From positions 1 through 19,474 of the forward strand of contig DCGY01000010.1 in the NCBI GenBank assembly GCA_002314715.1: a stretch of 19,474 bases of DNA, read 5' to 3'. Made by a program: the position numbers and the translations under genes. Source of the stretch: Lachnospiraceae bacterium UBA1766. GTDB taxonomy: Bacteria; Bacillota; Clostridia; Lachnospirales; Lachnospiraceae. This document shows positions 14,086 to 19,474 of this stretch, piece by piece (positions within the stretch are counted from its first letter, which is position 1; every line of letters starts with the position of its first letter). The notes under the pieces were generated by a model. The model did no database searches, had not been told where the DNA came from, and was given only the letters and a program-made list of their open reading frames with translations.

Positions 14086-14343
14086 CTATTGTATATGCTG
14101 CTGTAAATACTTTTCGCGGGTAGCCAAACCGCCTCGAATATGGCGTTCTGATTTATTTTGATCCAACACCTTTCTGGCCTGCTTCGCAAGCGTGGGATGG
14201 ATTCGTTCCAACCGGGTGGTCACATCTTTATGTACCGTACTTTTGCTTACTCCAAAGGCCTTTGCCGTCTGCCTGACGGTGGCATCTTTCTCAATAATAT
14301 AGTGTGCTATCTCGATGGCTCTTTCTTCAATATATTCCTTCAA
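14086..14343 (-). CDS. spoIIID: Sporulation transcription factor SpoIIID
   Basis: A DNA-binding regulator of the mother-cell line of sporulation, acting after σE and before σK. It is 85 residues, near the family norm. It opens (M)KEYIEERAIEIAHYI and has the helix-turn-helix ATVRQTAKAFGVSKSTVHKD (about 21-40), then SERHIRGGLATREKYL, the conserved basic C-terminal part. The start is taken as TTG at 14341-14343: it matches the family N-terminus, and the upstream in-frame ATG at 14376 lies inside the -10 box of a σE-like promoter, before the expected transcription start. The ribosome binding site is only GTGGGG, 10 bases away. The upstream hairpin (14353-14399) would hide this site in read-through RNA. 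Its presence shows that the host can probably sporulate. Confidence 0.94.
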   Translation of the reverse strand: MKEYIEERAIEIAHYIIEKDATVRQTAKAFGVSKSTVHKDVTTRLERIHPTLAKQARKVLDQNKSERHIRGGLATREKYLQQHIQ

Positions 14344-14399
14344 AAGCGAGAAACCCCACAAGAATCTTTTTACCATTGTATGAAAGATTCTTATGGGGT
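14340..14399 (-). terminator. Hairpin ending the Gld-like ABC operon and enclosing the spoIIID promoter
   Basis: On the minus strand 14383-14399 and 14353-14369 form a 17-bp stem with one U-G pair (a C-A mismatch on the plus strand). The 13-base loop is followed by the U-rich but interrupted UUCUCGCUUUU. It begins 16 bases after the DUF4340-like gene's stop codon, so it is the likely terminator of the ABC operon. The loop holds the spoIIID -10 box and the 3' arm holds its ribosome binding site. Confidence 0.65.
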
Positions 14400-14403
14400 A
14401 TTC
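14375..14403 (-). promoter_or_regulatory. σE-type promoter of spoIIID
   Basis: On the minus strand CATACAAT (14375-14382) is a full match to the sporulation σE -10 consensus (CATACAHT). Fourteen bases upstream, GAATACC (14397-14403) matches 5 of 7 of the -35 consensus KMATATT. Transcription would start near 14368-14370, about 25 bases before the TTG start. In B. subtilis and C. difficile spoIIID is σE-dependent, which agrees. Confidence 0.72.
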
Positions 14404-14415
14404 CTAGATTCTGTA

Positions 14416-15834
14416 TTAGCCTAAGGTAAAGGTATATGCTGCCTCAACCAGTGCCATTGCGTTGGTTCTGCTTACCAGACCCACCGTCTCTCCGTTTACT
14501 ACCGCCAGACAATAGGTACCGTCATAGCGATACAACTGTAATGTCATTTCGGTATAATTGTTATTTTCGATATAGAAGGTAACAGAAATTTCTTCCTTAT
14601 CCTTGGGTTGTTCATCGGTGAATTCCATAACCTCCAAAGCTCTTACTTTGTTTCGGAAGGTAACCAGATTCACTACATCCTCTCCATGGTAATAAGTACG
14701 GGAGCTGTTTCCTTCCTCGTATCCGGAGGTAATCCTGTAATCCACGCCATCCAAAGAAATATCCAATCCTGTAATAGCTTCATAAGGTGCCGTATACAAA
14801 TCGGTATGTCGCAAATCATTGTAACCTGCTGCCGAGAGGATCTCATAATTGTCCTCACTGATCTGATAAACAATGGGCGAATCATTTATTCTTACATACG
14901 CAGTTACAGTGCCGGAATACTCTTCTCCGTTTATTTCCGCCTTCATCTTTTCTGTCAGTTCCTCCTGATTTCTGCCCAGAGAAAGAAGGAAGGTTTGTGC
15001 TTCATCCGGTTTGTTTCCATCCTCATCATTGTCACTGTAGTGAAACTTCAGGGTAAGCTCCGGATTGGCCAGTCCCCAAGCTTTCAGTTCTTCATCGGTT
15101 ACCTTGTAGCTTACATAATTTTCCAAAGGAAGACGACTGATATTGCTGGTATATTCATCCAAAAGCTCCGTATCCAAGGGTACGTTCTTGCCATTTTTCT
15201 GGGTGAAGAACAAATCATCGGAGCAATAGGTCTCCTTGCTGTCTTCCACATAGGTAATCGTATAATTCTCGCTGCCGCTTACCTCTACACTGAGAATTTC
15301 ATCAAAATTCGGCAGTTCATCCCGTTTCAGCATGTCGGAGATTTCAATCTCGTAGGAATCAAAAGGATCTGTTTTTACCAGATAAACATTTCCGTCTCCA
15401 ACAGATACATATCGCTGAGAATCCATGGTACTGTAAGCACCCAGCAAAATCTGATATTCCTTTTCAGCAGTATCAATCGTAATGGTACAAGTGGGTTGAC
15501 TTAAGCCATACTGACTGTAATCTTCCACGTCTTCAATCGCAAAGCCGGCTCCAAAGGAGGAAAAAATATCCAGTAGCTCATTTACCTTGTCTTCATCCAC
15601 AGGGAAAGCCTCATCGTCCTTCCATTTCCACCGGTCTCCTTTTTCAAATGCCAAAGAAACATTGTCGTATTTCCAGCTAAGAGAGGTAACATCTTTTGCT
15701 GCGATACGAAGAATTTCCTGGTCCGTGTTTTTGATTTTTTCCTTCTTTTCCTCTGTATGCATTACAATCCAGGTGGCCACACAAGCTACCACCAGAACCC
15801 CCAGAAGAACAAACACTTTTTTAAACCGTTTCAT
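14416..15834 (-). CDS. DUF4340-like membrane-anchored protein of a Gld-type ABC system
   Basis: A 472-residue protein with one N-terminal transmembrane segment (about 7-25) and a large outer region. The outer part is made of repeated β-rich units typical of DUF4340 proteins (for example WKYDNVSLAFEKGDRWKW, then YGLSQPTCTITI and later AWGLANPELTLKF). Its molecular role is unknown; these proteins are regularly found with GldG-like ABC components and may help recognise the cargo. The start at 15834 has GAGGAGG 7 bases upstream and overlaps the previous gene by 14 bases, suggesting translational coupling; an in-frame ATG nine codons earlier has no comparable ribosome binding site. It is the last gene of the operon and is followed by a hairpin that also encloses the spoIIID promoter. 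Confidence 0.85.
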   Translation of the reverse strand: MKRFKKVFVLLGVLVVACVATWIVMHTEEKKEKIKNTDQEILRIAAKDVTSLSWKYDNVSLAFEKGDRWKWKDDEAFPVDEDKVNELLDIFSSFGAGFAIEDVEDYSQYGLSQPTCTITIDTAEKEYQILLGAYSTMDSQRYVSVGDGNVYLVKTDPFDSYEIEISDMLKRDELPNFDEILSVEVSGSENYTITYVEDSKETYCSDDLFFTQKNGKNVPLDTELLDEYTSNISRLPLENYVSYKVTDEELKAWGLANPELTLKFHYSDNDEDGNKPDEAQTFLLSLGRNQEELTEKMKAEINGEEYSGTVTAYVRINDSPIVYQISEDNYEILSAAGYNDLRHTDLYTAPYEAITGLDISLDGVDYRITSGYEEGNSSRTYYHGEDVVNLVTFRNKVRALEVMEFTDEQPKDKEEISVTFYIENNNYTEMTLQLYRYDGTYCLAVVNGETVGLVSRTNAMALVEAAYTFTLG

Positions 15835-17236
15835 GCTGCTTCCTCCTCGTAAGTACAACAACTACCACGCCGATTCCAAGATATGCAAAAGGAATCACGA
15901 AAATCAACATTGCCTTCAGCATGGATCCCTGAGACTCACTGATTGTCAGGTAATTGTAGTTCAAAGACTTGCTTCGGATTGCCAACGCTTCACGCTCACC
16001 GATTGCGTAAGACAGGGCATTCATACTTAGGTCCGTATTGGCGCCGGATGAATATGCATTATACATATCCTGAAGGAAATCACCGGAAGAGAACCAAATG
16101 ATCTTGCCGCCACCGTCAACATCAATGCTTACAGCCAATGCGAAGCCTCCGTCGATATCACCGTCTTCCTTCTCATAGGTCGTAAGTCCCAGACCTGCAA
16201 TCTTGCTGAAGGAAGCATCGGAAGTGGTCAACAAAGCGGTAACATTGGTGGCATTGGTGGATACAGACAAACCGGAGGCAATGGGAATAATCGGATAGTA
16301 ATTTGCCTCCATCAGCGAATCGGTAATACTGCTGCTGGTCATATCCGGAATCAAAATATAAGGTCTCTGGAATGCATAATGATTTCTGTCTGCTTCTACC
16401 ACAACGCCTTCCTTTACCAAAACTTTGTGATCTTCCAAAATAGAGTTCAATCGTTCAAAGGACTGATCCTCCACCGGTCCGCAAATAACATACAATTTGC
16501 CTCCGTCTTTTACGTAGTCCGAAATCATATCTTTTTCCGCATCGGAAATGTCACTCTGAGGAGCGTAAATCATAATACAGGAAGCATCCTCAGGAATTCC
16601 ATCCACTGTCAGTAAAGACAGACTCTGAATTTCAATATTTGCCTTTTCAATCTGGTTCTTAAAGGTTGTGGGAAGTTCTCCTTCTCCATGGCCTTCCAGT
16701 ACATAAAGCTGAGGCAACTCCTCATTTACCACATAATCAATTGCGGAGGTAATCGCACCCTCTCCGTCAAAGGAAGTGGTATAGGTGTAGGAATACATAT
16801 CCGCTTCCTGTACATAAATGTCGGAATAAGGTACATAACGGAAACGATCGCCGCACTCAATTACCAAGCTGTTGTTCTGTACGCTGCTATCGGTATACTG
16901 CTCCGCAAAAGTAGGGAACACATCGGGATTTTTCTTAATCACCTGAATATGCGTGGACAGGCTATCATATTTCTCCAAAAGATTTTCAATAATCTCATCC
17001 TCTTTATCCGCCTGTACAATCCAGTAAATGTTTACGTCCTTTTCCAGGGAATTCACTACTACCTTGGTATTACTGGTAATGGAATACAATTTGGTGGAAC
17101 TGATATCATATTTGGTTATTGTAGCAGGCAATGCGGATACTCCAATATTGACCACCACCAGAATCGCGATAACAACCAGGGTAAGAATCAGGGAATAAGA
17201 TCCGCCCTTTAATGCTAATTGTCTTGACTTTTTCAT
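15821..17236 (-). CDS. GldG-like ABC transporter auxiliary protein
   Basis: A 471-residue protein with an N-terminal transmembrane segment (about 14-36), a large extracytoplasmic domain, a second hydrophobic segment near the C-terminus (about 440-463) and a short basic tail (TRRKQHETV). It resembles the GldG/ABC-type uncharacterised transport family: YDISSTKLYSITSNT near the start, VLEGHGEGELP in the middle, then DYVKDGGKLYVICGP. In gliding Bacteroidetes GldG works with the GldA and GldF ABC components; in non-gliding bacteria the role is unknown. Its ATG overlaps the permease stop codon (TAATG), with AAAGGAGG upstream, and its 3' end overlaps the DUF4340-like gene. Confidence 0.88.
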   Translation of the reverse strand: MKKSRQLALKGGSYSLILTLVVIAILVVVNIGVSALPATITKYDISSTKLYSITSNTKVVVNSLEKDVNIYWIVQADKEDEIIENLLEKYDSLSTHIQVIKKNPDVFPTFAEQYTDSSVQNNSLVIECGDRFRYVPYSDIYVQEADMYSYTYTTSFDGEGAITSAIDYVVNEELPQLYVLEGHGEGELPTTFKNQIEKANIEIQSLSLLTVDGIPEDASCIMIYAPQSDISDAEKDMISDYVKDGGKLYVICGPVEDQSFERLNSILEDHKVLVKEGVVVEADRNHYAFQRPYILIPDMTSSSITDSLMEANYYPIIPIASGLSVSTNATNVTALLTTSDASFSKIAGLGLTTYEKEDGDIDGGFALAVSIDVDGGGKIIWFSSGDFLQDMYNAYSSGANTDLSMNALSYAIGEREALAIRSKSLNYNYLTISESQGSMLKAMLIFVIPFAYLGIGVVVVVLTRRKQHETV

Positions 17237-18099
17237 TAGTTGTACCTCCTTTTCTCCAAAGACTGCACAGACAAAAATAAAAAGAGCACAATCACGGATA
17301 AGAAGTAAACGATAGACGTTAAATCAAAAATACCATTTACAAATGCTGTAAACTGTTTAAAAAATGACAGCTTTGTCATAATGGCAGGTAGCAAACCTTC
17401 CAGCATATCTTTGTCCTTGGAATAGGCAATAATTAATCCGGCATATTCCAGAAAACCGATGCCGTATGCCAGATAGTCATTCTTGGTCAAAAAGTACACC
17501 ACAAGCGCAATCGCTGCCGCAATCACACAAAGCGCAATCAGAGAACTGAAGGCTGTGGAAGATACATACTCCGAAAGGGTTACACTGAAATAATTCAGCA
17601 AAATCACCGTCACACCGATTCCTGCCACAAATCCCTGATTTTCGGAAAGAGTGGAAAGAAAAACACCCATGGCAATCAACGCTGCACCCATAATAAAGAA
17701 GGCCAAAATAGATCCATAGGAGGTAAGTAAATAAACATCTCCATACTTGGCGAATACCAGTGGATATGCGGAGATAACGCCTAAGGGAATCAGATATACG
17801 ATTAAAAGTGCCAAATACTTACCGATGATTACCTGTGTGGTGGTAATCGGCAGAAAATACAATAACTGATCCGTCTTTTGTTTTCTTTCTTCTGCAATGA
17901 CGCGCATGGTCAACAAGGGTACGATGACCACGAACACAAAACTACAAAAGGATAATACATATTCAAAATTGCTGACTGCGGAATTGATATTGTACATCAT
18001 GGCGCCAATACCGGTAAATGCCAGTAGGAAGGCGCCGAATACATAGGCGGTCAGCGAGCGAAAATAGCTCTTTAATTCATGCGTAAGTATTGCGATCAT
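17236..18099 (-). CDS. ABC-2 type (GldF-like) permease
   Basis: A 287-residue integral membrane protein with about six hydrophobic segments. The cytoplasmic loop RVIAEERKQKTDQLLYFLPI (about residues 66-85) is typical of ABC-2 permeases and is where the ATPase couples. Its N-terminus, HELKSYFRSLTAYVFGAFLL, is also characteristic. It would form the membrane channel with the adjacent ATPase. Its ATG overlaps the ATPase stop codon by 4 bases (ATGA) and its own stop overlaps the GldG-like start, so the three genes are tightly coupled. The transported substance is not known. Confidence 0.9.
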   Translation of the reverse strand: MIAILTHELKSYFRSLTAYVFGAFLLAFTGIGAMMYNINSAVSNFEYVLSFCSFVFVVIVPLLTMRVIAEERKQKTDQLLYFLPITTTQVIIGKYLALLIVYLIPLGVISAYPLVFAKYGDVYLLTSYGSILAFFIMGAALIAMGVFLSTLSENQGFVAGIGVTVILLNYFSVTLSEYVSSTAFSSLIALCVIAAAIALVVYFLTKNDYLAYGIGFLEYAGLIIAYSKDKDMLEGLLPAIMTKLSFFKQFTAFVNGIFDLTSIVYFLSVIVLFLFLSVQSLEKRRYN

Positions 18100-19157
18100 G
18101 CCTGATCCCCCTCCTTTAATTCATCTTCTTCCTTGGTCTCCAAGGGAGCCTCTTCCTTCTTTGGCTCATTTGTTTTCACTTCTTCTGCTTCCAAAGTTTC
18201 CCCGGCCGGTTGTGTATTTCCCTGGCCCTCCGCCAATTCAATAAACACATCCTCCAGTGTCGCTTTCTTTAGTCGCATCTCCAAAATCGGAACCTGATTC
18301 ATGGCAAAAGAAGCAAACACCTTACGGGACAATTCATAGATATCCGGCAAATCGGTCTTTAGATGAATCATCAAATAGTCTTCCTGGGTTCTCTCGGATT
18401 TCATCTCGGTAATGTCTGAAATCGCGCCCAAAATTCCCATTACATTTTCTTCCGGTGCATCTGTGGTCAGGATTATCTCATTGGAGGACAGAAGCTGCTT
18501 CTCCAGATTTTCCGGGGTATCAAATGCCACCAGTTTCCCTCCGGAAATCATAAGGATTTCATCGCAAATTGTTTGCACTTCAGATAAAATATGGGAAGAA
18601 AAAATAACCGTATGGGTCTCACCCAGGGATTTAATCAAATCTCTGATTTCAATAATCTGCAGAGGATCCAATCCTACCGTAGGCTCATCCAAAATAATTA
18701 CACGAGGGTTTCCGAGCAATGCCTGCGCAATGCCCACACGCTGCTTATAGCCCTTGGACAGATTGCGGATCACGCGGTCACGCACATGGGTGATGCCGAT
18801 TGTCTCGCAGATTTCGCCGATATGCTTTTTCTTGGTGGTACCCTTGACACCCTTCAATTCATAGGCAAATTCCAGATACTCATTGACGGTCATATCGACA
18901 TAGAGCGGGGGAATTTCGGGCAGATAACCGATATGACGCTTCGCTGCCAGCGGATCATCCAGAATATCAACTCCGTCGATGGTGACGGTGCCGCTCGTAG
19001 ACGAAAGATAACCGCAGATGATGTTCATCGTGGTACTTTTACCGGCTCCGTTCGGACCGAGGAATCCCACGACCTCACCCGAGTCGATGGCGAAGCTTAT
19101 ATTGTTTACGGCACGCTTATTGCCGTACAGCTTCGTAAGGTTTTTGACCTCTATCAT
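18096..19157 (-). CDS. ABC transporter ATP-binding protein (GldA-like)
   Basis: A 353-residue ATPase that powers the adjoining ABC-2 permease. It has Walker A GPNGAGKS (34-41), a Q-loop region reading GYLPE with Glu (77-81), signature LSKGYKQR (133-140), Walker B VIILDEP (153-159) and the H-loop histidine (H189). Residues 220-310 form a C-terminal accessory domain, ending in an unusual 40-residue tail rich in Glu and Lys. The start at 19157 gives the usual opening MIEVKNLTKLYG, with GGAGGGAG about 10 bases upstream; a longer in-frame start at 19217 adds 20 residues unlike the family. Codon use shifts near codon 150: ATC and CGT/CGC dominate before it, ATT and AGA after it, which hints at a mosaic gene. 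Confidence 0.93.
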   Translation of the reverse strand: MIEVKNLTKLYGNKRAVNNISFAIDSGEVVGFLGPNGAGKSTTMNIICGYLSSTSGTVTIDGVDILDDPLAAKRHIGYLPEIPPLYVDMTVNEYLEFAYELKGVKGTTKKKHIGEICETIGITHVRDRVIRNLSKGYKQRVGIAQALLGNPRVIILDEPTVGLDPLQIIEIRDLIKSLGETHTVIFSSHILSEVQTICDEILMISGGKLVAFDTPENLEKQLLSSNEIILTTDAPEENVMGILGAISDITEMKSERTQEDYLMIHLKTDLPDIYELSRKVFASFAMNQVPILEMRLKKATLEDVFIELAEGQGNTQPAGETLEAEEVKTNEPKKEEAPLETKEEDELKEGDQA

Positions 19158-19365
19158 GGCGCTGTTGCTCCCTCCATAATAAGCGGGCGAACCTGCCTTT
19201 TGAACACTCCCCCGCATAAATTCACATTACCTATTTTAACTTGTTTTACTTCAACTTGTGTTACGGTTTTGTTAATCTTATAAGGCTAAAACAAATTTTT
19301 TGGCGTTATGGAAAAATCGAAGGAAAAATAAGGTTTTGTCTCTGCAAATTTCAACATTATTACTC
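19158..19365. other. Intergenic region between the ABC operon and gap, with a direct repeat
   Basis: No gene is seen. On the minus strand ACAAGTT occurs twice, 15 bases apart (19238-19244 and 19253-19259), embedded in similar sequence, which could be paired regulator sites. The only promoter candidate for the ABC operon, TTGAAG-17-GGTAAT, lies in this repeat and is weak. No terminator or RNA structure was found. Confidence 0.4.
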
Positions 19366-19394
19366 TTGTATGCCCTTCTTTATTCGAGTATAAT
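19366..19394 (+). promoter_or_regulatory. gap promoter
   Basis: TTGTAT (19366-19371) and a perfect TATAAT (19389-19394) are 17 bases apart. Transcription should start near 19401, about 25 bases before the ATG; GGGAGG at 19412-19417 is the ribosome binding site. Confidence 0.85.
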
Positions 19395-19425
19395 ATCTCC
19401 ATAAACAATTTGGGAGGATATAACC

Positions 19426-19474
19426 ATGTCTATTAAAGTTGCTATCAACGGTTTCGGTCGTATCGGTCGTCTTG
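19426..19474 (+). CDS. gap: Glyceraldehyde-3-phosphate dehydrogenase, 5' end only
   Basis: Only the first 16 codons are in the window: MSIKVAINGFGRIGRL, the unmistakable NAD-binding opening of type I GAPDH (INGFGRIGR). The enzyme oxidises glyceraldehyde-3-phosphate in glycolysis. A GGGAGG ribosome binding site 8 bases before the ATG and a perfect -10 box suggest strong, constitutive expression. It is divergent from the Gld-like ABC operon. Whether this is a glycolytic or gluconeogenic paralog cannot be told from the visible part. Confidence 0.94.
   Translation, partial: MSIKVAINGFGRIGRL

Noticed and set aside
14344..14376. ATG at 14376 as the spoIIID start (11 extra residues)
   Set aside because: It lies inside the σE -10 box, upstream of the expected transcription start, has no ribosome binding site, and the extra residues do not fit the family N-terminus.
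14608..15504. A 298-codon plus-strand open frame opposite the DUF4340-like gene
   Set aside because: It is antisense to a better gene, has no ribosome binding site, and its composition reads as a reverse-complement shadow.
19158..19217. Longer N-terminus for the ABC ATPase
   Set aside because: The added 20 residues are unlike ABC ATPases, and GGAGGGAG sits just before the ATG at 19157, which gives the standard family opening.
1..19474. CRISPR array, tRNA, rRNA, insertion sequence or phage genes
   Set aside because: No regularly spaced repeats, cloverleaf-like sequence, transposase or phage-like protein was seen in any intergenic region.

Overview
The window looks like chromosomal sequence from a low-to-mid-GC, spore-forming member of the Clostridia, most likely Lachnospiraceae. 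The reasons are inferential: strong AGGAGG-type ribosome binding sites, σA-like promoters, a SAM-I riboswitch ahead of metK, a spoIIID gene with a σE-type promoter, a RelQ-like small alarmone synthetase, and a eukaryote-like UDP-sugar pyrophosphorylase next to galE. No tRNA, rRNA, insertion sequence, prophage or CRISPR array was seen. Most of the window is housekeeping sequence; the interest lies in the regulatory DNA between genes.

Layout from left to right. (1) 1-2550, minus strand: metK (3' end outside the window) behind a complete SAM-I riboswitch and terminator, then murA with its own promoter set inside an 11-bp inverted repeat. (2) 2551-5473, minus strand: a likely operon with one good promoter, encoding a tail-anchored coiled-coil protein of unknown function, a flavin-reductase-like flavoprotein, and a membrane-anchored LysM-G5-M23 peptidoglycan hydrolase. 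(3) 5618-6554: a small (p)ppGpp synthetase on the minus strand. Its 3' end faces a candidate plus-strand small RNA, and a minus-oriented terminator-like hairpin lies upstream of it. (4) 6582-8138, plus strand: a secreted lipoprotein esterase and an 88-residue protein of unknown function, closed by a strong terminator. (5) 8189-11080: a hemolysin-III/PAQR membrane protein (plus), convergent with and overlapping a LysR regulator (minus). The regulator is divergent from a YeiH-type membrane transporter, with a LysR-box-like inverted repeat between them.

(6) 11046-13985, minus strand: an operon of a UAP1-like UDP-sugar pyrophosphorylase, galE, and a YcxB-like membrane protein. GalE has Cys at position 299, the residue that opens the active site to UDP-N-acetylhexosamines in characterised epimerases. 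This suggests supply of both UDP-Gal and UDP-GalNAc. (7) 14011-14403, minus strand: spoIIID, starting at TTG, with a σE-like promoter whose -10 element forms the start of the loop of a 17-bp hairpin. That hairpin is also the probable terminator of the upstream operon. (8) 14416-19157, minus strand: a four-gene, translationally coupled Gld-like ABC exporter (ATPase, permease, GldG-like protein, DUF4340-like protein). (9) 19366-19474, plus strand: the promoter and first 16 codons of gap (glyceraldehyde-3-phosphate dehydrogenase).

The best candidates for something undescribed are the spoIIID promoter-in-terminator arrangement, the candidate small RNA at about 5633-5730, and the regulatory hairpins upstream of the alarmone synthetase and around the murA promoter. 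No clearly new multi-gene system was found. All assignments were made by reading the sequence without database searches.
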